A model generated the notes under the pieces. It did not search any database. It was not told where the DNA came from and saw only the letters and a list, made by a program, of their open reading frames with translations. The translations under genes were made by a program, and so were the position numbers. A stretch of 64,000 nt of DNA from Hydractinia symbiolongicarpus (taxonomy: Eukaryota; Cnidaria; Hydrozoa; Anthoathecata; Hydractiniidae): assembly GCF_029227915.1 (NCBI RefSeq), contig NC_079888.1, positions 868,001-932,000 on the forward strand, written 5' to 3'. Positions 53,203 to 64,000 of this stretch are shown here, piece by piece; the first letter of the stretch is position 1, and each line of letters starts with the position of its first letter.

Positions 53203-56200
53203 CTTGGAGTCCAATTGGCTCATTTATCACATTTATCAGGTCACAGTCCAGAATCAGTTCAACTAAGTCCCACAGTCAATCGGTTCACCGTTAAAAGCGA
53301 TACAACTTAGTAATATCGGAACAAAATCACTAAATACATGTTGGTACGAATATGTGACCCAATCGTTGTAACTCAAACGGATTGACACCGTTAGAAAGTC
53401 AATGAAATGTAGTTTTTGAAACTGTCTCTATTTCTTCAGCGCGAACTAGCGCCTAGGATTGGTCCCACAGTAAAAAATGCCTTATTTATCTAAATTTTTA
53501 AATAAAGCGCTACCACAGGGTGCAGTGTAATCGTTCAGTTCCGGCAATCATGTGGAGTTAAAAAGAATTTTATTTCTTGGAGTTCAATTGGCCCATTTAT
53601 CACATTTATAAGGTCACAGTCCAGAATCAGTTCAACTAAGTCCCACAGTCAATCGGTTCACCGTTAAAAGCGATACAACTTAGTAATATCGGAACAAAAT
53701 CACTAAATACATGTTGATACGAATATGTGACGCAACCGTTGTAACTCAAACGGATTGACACCGTTAAAAAGACAATGAATTGTAGTTTTTGAAACTGTCT
53801 CTATTTCTTCAGCGTGAACTAACGGCTAGGATTGGTCCCACAGTAAAAATTGACTTATTAATCTTACTTTTTAAATGAAGCGCTACCACACCGCCCAGTG
53901 TAATCGCTGAGTACCAGCAATCCTGTCAAATTAAGAATAATGTCATTCCTTGGAGTCCAATTGGCTCATTTATCACATTTATCAGGTCACAGTCCAGAAT
54001 CAGTTCAACTAAGTCCCACAGTCAATCGGTTCACCGTTAAAAGCGATACAACTTAGTAATATCGGAACAAAATCACTAAATACATGTTGGTACGAATATG
54101 TGACACAATCGTTGTAACTCAAACGGATTGACACCGTTAGAAAGTCAATGAAATGTAGTTTTTGAAACTGTCTCTATTTCTTCAGCGCGAACTAGCGCCT
54201 AGGATTGGTCCCACAGTAAAAAATGCCTTATTTATCTAAATTTTTAAATAAAGCGCTACCACAGGGTGCATTGTAATCGTTGAGTTCCGGCAATCATGTG
54301 GAGTTAAAAAGAATGTTATTTCTTGGAGTTCAATTGGCCCATTTATCACATTTATAAGGTCACAGTCCAGAATCAGTTCAACTAAGTCCAACAGTCAATC
54401 GGTTCACCGTTAAAAGCGATACAACTTAGTAATATCGGAACAAAATCACTAAATACATGTTGATACGAATATGTGACGCAACCGTTGTAACTCAAGCGGA
54501 TTGACACCGTTTAAAAGACAATGAAATGTAGTTTTTGAAACTGTCTCTATTTCTTCAGCGTGAACTAACGGCTAGGATTGGTCCCACAGTAAAAATTGAC
54601 TTATTAATCTTACTTTTTAAATGAAGCGCTACCACACCGCCCAATGTAATCGCTGAGTACCAGCAATCCTGTCAAATTAAGAAGAATGTCATTCCTTGGA
54701 GTCCAATTGGCTGATTTATCACATTTATCAGGTCACAGTCCAGAATCAGTTCAATTAAGTCCCACAGTCAATCGGTTCACCGTTAAAAGCGATACAACTT
54801 AGTAATATCGGAACAAAATTACTAAATACATGTTGGTACGAATATGTGACACAATCGTTGTAACTCAAACGGATTGACACCGTTAGAAAGTCAATGAAAT
54901 GTAGTTTTTGAAACTGTATCTATTTCTTCAGCGCGAACTAGCGCCTAGGATTGGTCCCACAGTAAAAAATGCCTTATTTATCTAAATTTTTAAATAAAGC
55001 GCTACCACAGGGTGCAGTGTAATCGTTGAGTTCCGGCAATCATGTGGAGTTAAAAAGAATGTTATTTCTTGGAGTTCAATTGGCCCATTTATCACATTTA
55101 TAAGGTCACAGTGCAGAATCAGTTCAACTAAGTCCCACAGTCAATCGTTTCACCGTTAAAAGCGATACAACTTAGTAATATCGGAACAAAATCACTAAAT
55201 ACATGTTGATACGAACATGTGACGCAACCGTTGTAACTCAAACGGATTGACACCTTTAAAAAGACAATGAAATGTAGTTTTTGAAACTGTCTCTATTTCT
55301 TCAGCGTGAACAAACGGCTAGGATTGGTCCCACAGTAAAAATTGACTTATTAATCTTACTTTTTAAATGAAGCGCTACCACGCCGCCCAGTGTAATCGCT
55401 GAGTACCAGCAATCCTGTCAAATTAAGAAGAATGTCATTCCTTGGAGTCCAATTGGCTGATTTATCACATTTATCAGGTCACAGTCCAGAATCAGTTCAA
55501 CTAAGTCCCACAGTCAATCGGTTCACCGTTAAAAGCGATACAACTTAGTAATATCGGAACAAAATTACTAAATACATGTTGGTACGAATATGTGACACAA
55601 TCGTTGTAACTCAAACGGATTGACACCGTTAGAAAGTCAATGAAATGTAGTTTTTGAAACTGTCTCTATTTCTTCAGCGCGAACTAGCGCCTAGGATTGG
55701 TCCCACAGTAAAAAATGCCTTATTTATCTAAATATTTAAATAAAGCGCTACCACATGGTGCAGTGTAATCGTTGAGTTCCGGCAATCATGTGGAGTTAAA
55801 AAGAATGTTATTTCTTGGAGTTCAATTGGCCCATTTATCACATTTATAAGGTCACAGTGCAGAATCAGTTCAACTAAGTCCCACAGTCAATCGTTTCACC
55901 GTTAAAAGCGATACAACTTAGTAATATCAGAACAAAATCACTAAATACATGTTGATACGAACATGTGACGCAACCGTTGTAACTCAAACGGATTGACACC
56001 TTTAAAAAGACAATGAAATGTAGTTTTTGAAACTGTCTCTATTTCTTCAGCGTGAACAAACGGCTAGGATTGGTCCCACAGTAAAAATTGACTTATTAAT
56101 CTTACTTTTTAAATGAAGCGCTACCACACCGCCCAGTGTAATCGCTGAGTACCAGCAATCCTGTCAAATTAAGAAGAATGTCATTCCTTGGAGTCCAATT

Positions 56201-59200
56201 GGCTGATTTATCACATTTATCAGGTCACAGTCCAGAATCAGTTCAACTAAGTCCCACAGTCAATCGGTTCACCGTTAAAAGCGATACAACTTAGTAATAT
56301 CGGAACAAAATTACTAAATACATGTTGGTACGAATATGTGACACAATCGTTGTAACTCAAACGGATTGACACCGTTAGAAAGTCAATGAAATGTAGTTTT
56401 TGAAACTGTCTCTATTTCTTCAGCGCGAACTAGCGCCTAGGATTGGTCCCACAGTAAAAAATGCCTTATTTATCTAAATTTTTAAATAAAGCGCTACCAC
56501 AGGGTGCAGTGTAATCGTTGAGTTCCGGCAATCATGTGGAGTTAAAAAGAATGTTATTTCTTGGAGTTCAATTGGCCCATTTATCACATTTATAAGGTCA
56601 CAGTGCAGAATCAGTTCAACTAAGTCCCACAGTCAATCGTTTCACCGTTAAAAGCGATACAACTTAGTAATATCGGAACAAAAACACTAAATACATGTTG
56701 ATACGAACATGTGACGCAACCGTTGTAACTCAAACGGATTGACACCTTTAAAAAGACAATGAAATGTAGTTTTTGAAACTGTCTCTATTTCTTCAGCGTG
56801 AACAAACGGCTAGGATTGGTCCCACAGTAAAAATTGACTTATTAATCTTACTTTTTAAATGAAGCGCTACCACACCGCCCAGTGTAATCGCTGAGTACCA
56901 GCAATCCTGTCAAATTAAGAAGAATGTCATTCCTTGGAGTCCAATTGGCTGATTTATCACATTTATCAGGTCACAGTCCAGAATCAGTTCAACTAAGTCC
57001 CACAGTCAATCGGTTCACCGTTAAAAGCGATACAACTTAGTAATATCGGAACAAAATTACTAAATACATGTTGGTACGAATATGTGACACAATCGTTGTA
57101 ACTCAAACGGATTGACACCGTTAGAAAGTCAATGAAATGTAGTTTTTGAAACTGTCTCTATTTCTTCAGCGCGAACTAGCGCCTAGGATTGGTCCCACAG
57201 TAAAAAATGCCTTATTTATCTAAATTTTTAAATAAAGCGCTACCACAGGGTGCAGTGTAATCGTTGAGTTCCGGCAATCATGTGGAGTTAAAAAGAATGT
57301 TATTTCTTGGAGTTCAATTGGCCCATTTATCACATTTATAAGGTCACAGTGCAGAATCAGTTCAACTAAGTCCCACAGTCAATCGTTTCACCGTTAAAAG
57401 CGATACAACTTAGTAATATCGGAACAAAATCACTAAATACATGTTGATACGAACATGTGACGCAACCGTTGTAACTCAAACGGATTGACACCTTTAAAAA
57501 GACAATGAAATGTAGTTTTTGAAACTGTCTCTATTTCTTCAGCGTGAACAAACGGCTAGGATTGGTCCCACAGTAAAAATTGACTTATTAATCTTACTTT
57601 TTAAATGAAGCGCTACCACACCGCCCAGTGTAATCGCTGAGTACCAGCAATCCTGTCAAATTAAGAAGAATGTCATTCCTTGGAGTCCAATTGGCTGATT
57701 TATCACATTTATCAGGTCACAGTCCAGAATCAGTTCAACTAAGTCCCACAGTCAATCGGTTCACCGTTAAAAGCGATACAACTTAGTAATATCGGAACAA
57801 AATTACTAAATACATGTTGGTACGAATATGTGACACAATCGTTGTAACTCAAACGGATTGACACCGTTAGAAAGTCAATGAAATGTAGTTTTTGAAACTG
57901 TCTCTATTTCTTCAGCGCGAACTAGCGCCTAGGATTGGTCCCACAGTAAAAAATGCCTTATTTATCTAAATTTTTAAATAAAGCGCTACCACAGGGTGCA
58001 GTGTAATCGTTGAGTTCCGGCAATCATGTGGAGTTAAAAAGAATGTTATTTCTTGGAGTTCAATTGGCCCATTTATCACATTTATAAGGTCACAGTGCAG
58101 AATCAGTTCAACTAAGTCCCACAGTCAATCGTTTCACCGTTAAAAGCGATACAACTTAGTAATATCGGAACAAAATCAGTAAATACATGTTGATACGAAC
58201 ATGTGACGCAACCGTTGTAACTCAAACGGATTGACACCTTTAAAAAGACAATGAAATGTAGTTTTTGAAACTGTCTCTATTTCTTCAGCGTGAACAAACG
58301 GCTAGGATTGGTCCCACAGTAAAAATTGACTTATTAATCTTACTTTTTAAATGAAGCGCTACCACACCGCCCAGTGTAATCGCTGAGTACCAGCAATCCT
58401 GTCAAATTAAGAAGAATGTCATTCCTTGGAGTCCAATTGGCTGATTTATCACATTTATCAGGTCACAGTCCAGAATCAGTTCAACTAAGTCCCACAGTCA
58501 ATCGATTCACCGTTAAATGCGATACAACTTAGTAATATCGGAACAAAATCACTAAATACATGTTGGTACGAATATGTGACACAATCGTTGTAACTCAAAC
58601 GGATTGACACCGTTAGAAAGTCAATGAAATGTAGTTTTTGAAACTGTCTCTATTTCTTCAGCGCGAACTAGCGCCTAGGATTGGTCCCACAGTAAAAAAT
58701 GCCTTATTTATCTAAATTTTTAAATAAAGCGCTACCACAGGGTGCAGTGTAATCGTTGAGTTCCGGCAATCATGTGGAGTTAAAAAGAATGTTATTTCTT
58801 GGAGTTCAATTGGCCCATTTATCACATTTATAAGGTCACAGTGCAGAATCAGTTCAACTAAGTCCCACAGTCAATCGTTTCACCGTTAAAAGCGATACAA
58901 CTTAGTAATATCGGAACAAAATCACTAAATACATGTTGATACGAACATGTGACGCAACCGTTGTAACTCAAACGGATTGACACCTTTAAAAAGACAATGA
59001 AATGTAGTTTTTGAAACTGTCTCTATTTCTTCAGCGTGAACAAACGGCTAGGATTGGTCCCACAGTAAAAATTGACTTATTAATCTTACTTTTTAAATGA
59101 AGCGCTACCACACCGCCCAGTGTAATCGCTGAGTACCAGCAATCCTGTCAAATTAAGAAGAATGTCATTCCTTGGAGTCCAATTGGCTGATTTATCACAT

Positions 59201-60662
59201 TTATCAGGTCACAGTCCAGAATCAGTTCAACTAAGTCCCACAGTCAATCGATTCACCGTTAAATGCGATACAACTTAGTAATATCGGAACAAAATCACTA
59301 AATACATGTTGGTACGAATATGTGACACAATCGTTGTAACTCAAACGGATTGACACCGTTAGAAAGTCAATGAAATGTAGTTTTTGAAACTGTCTCTATT
59401 TCTTCAGCGCGAACTAGCGCCTAGGATTGGTGCCACAGTAAAAAATGACTTATTTATCTAAATTTTTAAATAAAGCGCTACCACAGGGTGCAGTGTAATC
59501 GTTGAGTTCCGGCTATCTTGTGGAGTTAAAAAGAATGTTATTTCTTGGAGTTCAATTGGCTCATTTATCACATTTATAAGGTCACAGTCCAGAATCAGTT
59601 CAACTAAGTCCCACAGTCAATCGGTTCACCGTTTAAAGCGATACAACTTAGTAATATCGGAACAAAATCACTAAATACATGTTGATACGAACATGTGACG
59701 CAACCGTTGTAACTCAAACGGATTGACACCTTTAAAAAGACAATGAAATGTAGTTTTTGAAACTGTCTCTATTTCTTCAGCGTGAACAAACGGCTAGGAT
59801 TGGTCCTACAGTAAAAATTGACTTATTAATCTTACTTTTTAAATGAAGCGCTACCACACCGCCCAGTGTAATCGCTGAGTACCAGCAATCCTGTCAAATT
59901 AAGAAGAATGTCATTCCTTGGAGTCCAATTGGCTCATTTATCACATTTATCAGGTCACAGTTCAGAATCATTTCAACTAAGTCCCACAGTCAATCGATTC
60001 ACCGTTGAATGCGATACAACTTAGTAATATCGGAACAAAATCACTAAATACATGTTGGTACGAATATGTGACACAATCGTTGTAACTCAAACGGATTGAC
60101 ACCGTTAGAAAGTCAATGAAATGTAGTTTTTGAAACTGTCTCTATTTCTTCAGCGCGAACTAGCGCCTAGGATTGGTCCCACAGTAAAAAATGCCTTATT
60201 TATCTAAATTTTTAAATAAAGCGCTACCACAGGGTGCAGTGTAATCGTTGAGTTCCGGCAATCATGTCGAGTTAAAAAGAATGTTATTTCTTGGAGTCCA
60301 ATTGGCTCATTTATCACATTTATAAGGTCACAGTCCAGAATCAGTTCAACTAAGTCCCACAGACAATCGGTCCACCATTGAAAGCGATACAACTTAGTAA
60401 TATCGGAACAAAATCACTAAATACATGTTAGTACGAATATGTGACGCAACCGTTGTAACTCAAGCGGATTGACACCGTTAAAAAGACAATGAAATTTAGG
60501 TTTTGAAATTGTCTCTATTTCTTCAGCGTGAACTAACGGCTAGGATTGGTCCCAGAGTAAAAATTGACTTATTTATCTTACTTTTTAAATGAAGCACTAC
60601 CACACCGCCCAGTGTAATCGCTGAGTACCAGCAATCCTGTCAAATTAAGAAGAATGTCATTC
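53203..60662. repeat. Ten tandem dimers of exactly 746 bp
   Basis: Dimer starts are 53203, 53949, 54695, 55441, 56187, 56933, 57679, 58425, 59171 and 59917; the next is due at 60663. Each dimer has two 373-bp monomers. One is preceded by GTCATTCCTTGG and carries GTGACACAATCG and GCGAACTAGCGCC. The other is preceded by GTTATTTCTTGG and carries GGCCCATTTATC, GTTGATACGA and TTGACTTATTAATCTTAC. The mark ACGAACATGTGACG recurs at 55211, 55957, 56703, 57449, 58195, 58941 and 59687, always 746 bp apart. The first and last dimers are the most diverged, and the middle ones are nearly identical. Confidence 0.93.
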
Positions 60663-62525
60663 CTTGGAGTCCAATTGGCTCATTTATCACATTTATCAGG
60701 TCACAGTCCAGAATCAGTTCAACTAAGTCCCACAGTCAATCGATTCACCGTTAAATGCGATACAACTTAGTAATATCGGAACAAAATCACTAAATACATG
60801 TTGGTACGAATATGTGACACAATCGTTGTAACTCAAACGGATTGACACCGTTAGAAAGTCAATGAAATGTAGTTTTTGAAACTGTCTCTATTTCTTCAGC
60901 GCGAACTAGCGCCTAGGATTGGTGCCACAGTAAAAAATGCCTTATTGATCTAAATTTTTAAATAAAGCGCTACCACAGGGTGCAGTGTAATCGTTGAGTT
61001 CCGGCAATCATGTGGAGTTAAAAAGAATGTTATTTCTTGGAGTTCAATTGGCCCATTTATCACATTTATAAGGTCACAGTCCAGAATCAGTTCAACCAAG
61101 TCCCACAGTCAATCGGTTCACCGTTAAAAGCGATACAACTTAGTAATATCGGAACAAAATCACTAAATACATGTTGGTACGAATATGTGACACGATCGTT
61201 GTAACTCAAACGGATTGACACCGTTAAAAAGTCAATGAAATGTAGTTTTTGAAACTGTCTCTATTTCTTCAGCGCGAACTAACGGCTAGGATTGGTCCCA
61301 CAGTGAAAAATGACTTATTTATCTAAATTTTTATATGAAGCGCTACCACAGGGTCCAGTGTAATCGTTGAGTTCCGGGAATCATGTCGAGTTAAAAAGAA
61401 TGTTTTTTCTTTGAGTGCAATTGGCTCATTTATCACATTTATAAGGTCACAGTCCAGAATCAGTTCAATTAAGTCCCACAGTCAATCGTTTCACTTTGAA
61501 AAGCGATACAACATAGTAATATCGGAAAAAATCGGTAAATACATGTTGGTACAAATATGTGAAGCAACCGTTGTAACTCAAACGGATTGACACCGTTAGA
61601 AAGTCAAAGAAAGGTAGGTTTTGAAGCTGTCTCTCTTTCTTCGGCGTGAACTAACGGATAGGATTCTTCCCACAGTAAAAAATGACTTATTTATCGAAAT
61701 TTTTAAATGAAGCGCTACCACAGGGTCCAGTGTAATCGCTGAGTTCCGGCAATTATGTCGAGTTAAAAAGAATGTTATTTCTTGGAGTTCAATTGGCCCA
61801 TTTATCACATTTATAAGGTCACAGTCCAGAATCAGTTCAACTAAGTCCCACAGTCAATCGGTTCACCGTTAAAAGCGATACCACTTAGTAATATCGGAAA
61901 AAATCGGTAAATACATGTTGGTACAAATATGTGAAGCAACCGTTGTAACTCAAACGGATTGACACCGTTAGAAAGTCAAAGAAAGGTAGGTTTTGAAGCT
62001 GTCTCTCTTTCTTCGGCGTGAACTAACGGATAGGATTCTTCCCACAGTAAAAAATGACTTATTTATCGAAATTTTTAAATGAAGCGCTACCACAGGGTCC
62101 AGTGTAATCGCTGAGTTCCGGCAATTATGTCGAGTTAAAAAGAATGTTATTTCTTGGAGTTCAATTGGCCCATTTATCACATTTATAAGGTCACAGTCCA
62201 GAATCAGTTCAACTAAGTCCCACAGTCAATCGGTTCACCGTTAAAAGCGATACAACTTAGTAATATCGGAACAAAATCACTAAATACATGTTGATACGAA
62301 TATGTGACGCAACCGTTGTAACTCAAACGGATTGACACCGTTAAAAAGACAATAAAATGTAGTTTTTGAAACTGTCTCTATTTCTTCAGCGTGAACTAAC
62401 GGCTAGGATTGGTCCCACAGTAAAAATTGACTTATTAATCTTACTTTTTAAATGAAGCGCTACCACACCGCCCAGTGTAATCGCTCAGTACCAGCAATCC
62501 TGTCAAATTAAGAAGAATGTCATTC
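60663..62525. repeat. Third copy of the 47.2-48.4 kb segment with a 372-bp duplication
   Basis: Monomer starts are 60663, 61036, 61409, 61781 and 62153. The first three match 47236, 47609 and 47982 (offset 13427) and also 51712, 52085 and 52458. Shared marks are GCCTTATTGATC, GTGACACGATCG, CTTTGAGT and GTAGGTTTTGAAGC. The block interrupts the dimer array. Confidence 0.8.
61500..62243. repeat. 372-bp local tandem duplication
   Basis: GTAGGTTTTGAAGC near 61614 and 61986, and GGATTCTTCCCACAG near 61662 and 62034, recur 372 bp apart with the whole intervening sequence. The second copy begins with GCGATACCACTTAG instead of GCGATACAACATAG, which places the crossover at about 61860-61885. Confidence 0.88.
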
Positions 62526-64000
62526 CTTGGAGTCCAATTGGCTCATTTATCACATTTATCAGGTCACAGTCCAGAATCAGTTCAACTAAGTCCCACAGTC
62601 AATCGGTTCACCGTTAAAAGCGATACAACTTAGTAATATCGGAACAGAATCACTAAATACATGTTGGTACGAATATGTGACACAATCGTTGTACCTCAAA
62701 CGGATTGACACCGTTAGAAAGTCAATGAAATGTAGTTTTTGAAACTGTCTCTATTTCTTCAGCGCGAACTAGCGCCTAGGATTGGTCCCACAGTAAAAAA
62801 TGCCTTATTTATCTAAATTTTTAAATAAAGCGCTACCACAGGGTGCAGTGTAATCGTTCAGTTCCGGCAATCATGTGGAGTTAAAAAGAATGTTATTTCT
62901 TGGAGTTCAATTAGCCCATTTATCACATTTATAAGGTCACAGTCCAGAATCAGTTCTACTAAGTCCAACAGTCAATCGGTTCACCGTTAAAAGCGATACA
63001 ACTTAGTAATATCGGAACAAAATCACTAAATACATGTTGATACGAATATGTGACGCAACCGTTGTAACTCAAGCGGATTGACACCGTTAAAAAGACAATG
63101 AAATGGGGTTTTTGAAACTGTCTCTATTTCTTCAGCGTGAACTAACGGCTAGGATTGGTCCCACAGTAAAAATTGACTTATTAATCTTACTTTTTAAATG
63201 AAGCGCTACCACACCGCCCAGTGTAATCGCTGAGTACCAGCAATCCTGTCAAATTAAGAAGAATGTCATTCCTTGGAGTCCAATTGGCTCATTTATCACA
63301 TTTATCAGGTCACAGTCCAGAATCAGTTCAACTAAGTCCCACAGTCAATCGGTTCACCGTTAAAAGCGATACAACTTAGTAATATCGGAACAAAATCACT
63401 AAATACATGTTGGTACGAATATGTGACACAATCGTTGTAACTCAAACGGATTGACACCGTTAGAAAGTCAATGAAATGTAGTTTTTGAAACTGTCTCTAT
63501 TTCTTCAGCGCGAACTAGCGCCTAGGATTGGTCCCACAGTAAAAAATGCCTTATTTATCTAAATTTTTAAATAAAGCGCTACCACAGGGTGCAGTGTAAT
63601 CGTTGAGTTCCGGCAATCATGTGGAGTTAAAAAGAATGTTATTTCTTGGAGTTCAATTGTACCATTTATCACATTTATAAGGTCACAGTCCAGAATCAGT
63701 TCAACTAAGTCCCACAGTCAATCGGTTCACCGTTAAAAGCGATACAACTTAGTAATATCGGAACAAAATCACTAAATACATGTTGATACGAACATGTGAC
63801 GCAACCGTTGTAACTCAAACGGATTGACACCTTTAAAAAGACAATGAAATGTAGTTTTTGAAACTGTCTCTATTTCTTCAGCGTGAACAAACGGCTAGGA
63901 TTGGTCCCACAGTAAAAATTGACTTATTAATCTTACTTTTTAAATGAAGCGCTACCACACCGCCCAGTGTAATCGCTGAGTACCAGCAATCCTGTCAAAT
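62526..64000. repeat. 746-bp dimer array resumes; cut by the window end
   Basis: Monomer starts are 62526, 62899, 63272 and 63645, that is two dimers of the 53-60 kb type. GTTGATACGA recurs at the same phase and 746 bp apart (ACGA at 62296, 63042 and 63788). The last monomer lacks about 18 bases at its end, so the satellite continues beyond the window. Confidence 0.9.

Larger units (their letters stand above)
1..64000. repeat. Satellite DNA array, ~372-bp monomer, fills the whole window
   Basis: The start motif CTTGGAG (or close variants) recurs at 1, 373, 745, 1117, 1489, 1861, 2233, 2605, 2977 and so on to 63645, always on the same strand. Spacing is 371-373 bp, rarely 374. The 174 starts cover the window without a gap. 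Monomers differ by scattered substitutions and 1-base indels, and named subtypes recur in fixed order, so higher-order repeats are present. GC is about 37% (134 of 360 bases counted at 9061-9420). No unrelated sequence interrupts the array. Length and organisation are typical of centromeric or pericentromeric satellites of animals and plants. A location in heterochromatin is inferred, not seen. I do not recognise the family by name. Confidence 0.97.

Noticed and set aside
1-64000. CRISPR array
   Set aside because: Repeats are contiguous 372-bp units with no unique spacers, and no cas genes are present.
1-64000. Canonical CENP-B box
   Set aside because: I looked for the TTCGNNNNANNCGGG pattern on both strands of the monomer and found no match by eye. 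A computed search would settle it.
1-64000. Telomeric repeats, tRNA or rRNA genes, 5S-like arrays
   Set aside because: No telomere-type short repeats were seen, nor any tRNA cloverleaf or conserved rRNA sequence. The monomer has no recognisable 5S internal promoter.

Overview
This window is a single block of eukaryotic satellite DNA. From base 1 to base 64000 it is an uninterrupted head-to-tail array of one monomer of about 372 bp. I counted 174 monomer starts, including three truncated monomers of 121 bp and a last monomer cut by the window end. All monomers lie in the same orientation. I found no protein gene, RNA gene, mobile-element insertion, CRISPR array, inversion or non-satellite spacer. 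Short open frames up to 96 codons occur, but they are the same few satellite frames recurring from monomer to monomer. A hand count over 360 bases gave about 37% GC. CpG is not depleted. Monomer length, higher-order structure and mosaicism fit a centromeric or pericentromeric heterochromatin array, probably of an invertebrate. The species, and even the phylum, cannot be fixed from this sequence alone.

I set the monomer start at the near-invariant CTTGGAG/CTTGGAA. The layout is as follows. 1-2976: four-monomer higher-order repeat (HOR; types x, a, b, c). 2977-10042: five-monomer HOR of 1859-1860 bp (a, b, c, d, e), with one unit reduced to four monomers by a hybrid monomer and one unit carrying a conversion-like tract. 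10043-13259: units containing a 121-bp deletion monomer. 13260-14629: mixed monomers. About 14630-19870: a 7-monomer, 2603-bp segment tandemly duplicated with no difference that I could find at the sites compared. 19952-23048: mixed block including b-c-d monomers and the third 121-bp deletion monomer. 23049-29369: diverged relative of 13.3-20.7 kb, with a 1116-bp three-monomer tandem duplication. 29370-35696: five-monomer HOR of 1860-1862 bp. 35697-45470: alternating four- and three-monomer units (p q r s / p q s), giving a 2604-2605-bp seven-monomer HOR. At about 45470 the array switches inside one monomer to a second subfamily with a 373-bp repeat. 45471-53202 is a composite 11/12-monomer HOR (offsets 4103 and 4476 bp). 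53203-60662 is ten dimers of exactly 746 bp. 60663-62525 is a third copy of an earlier segment with a 372-bp local duplication. 62526-64000 is the 746-bp dimer again.

There are no genes working together here. What the window records is satellite evolution: repeated unequal crossing-over and conversion-like exchange, always in register with the monomer, producing nested HORs of different ages. The most homogeneous and presumably youngest parts are 14.6-19.9 kb, 37.2-45.4 kb and 53.2-60.3 kb. The 1-14 kb and 20-35 kb parts are more mosaic.
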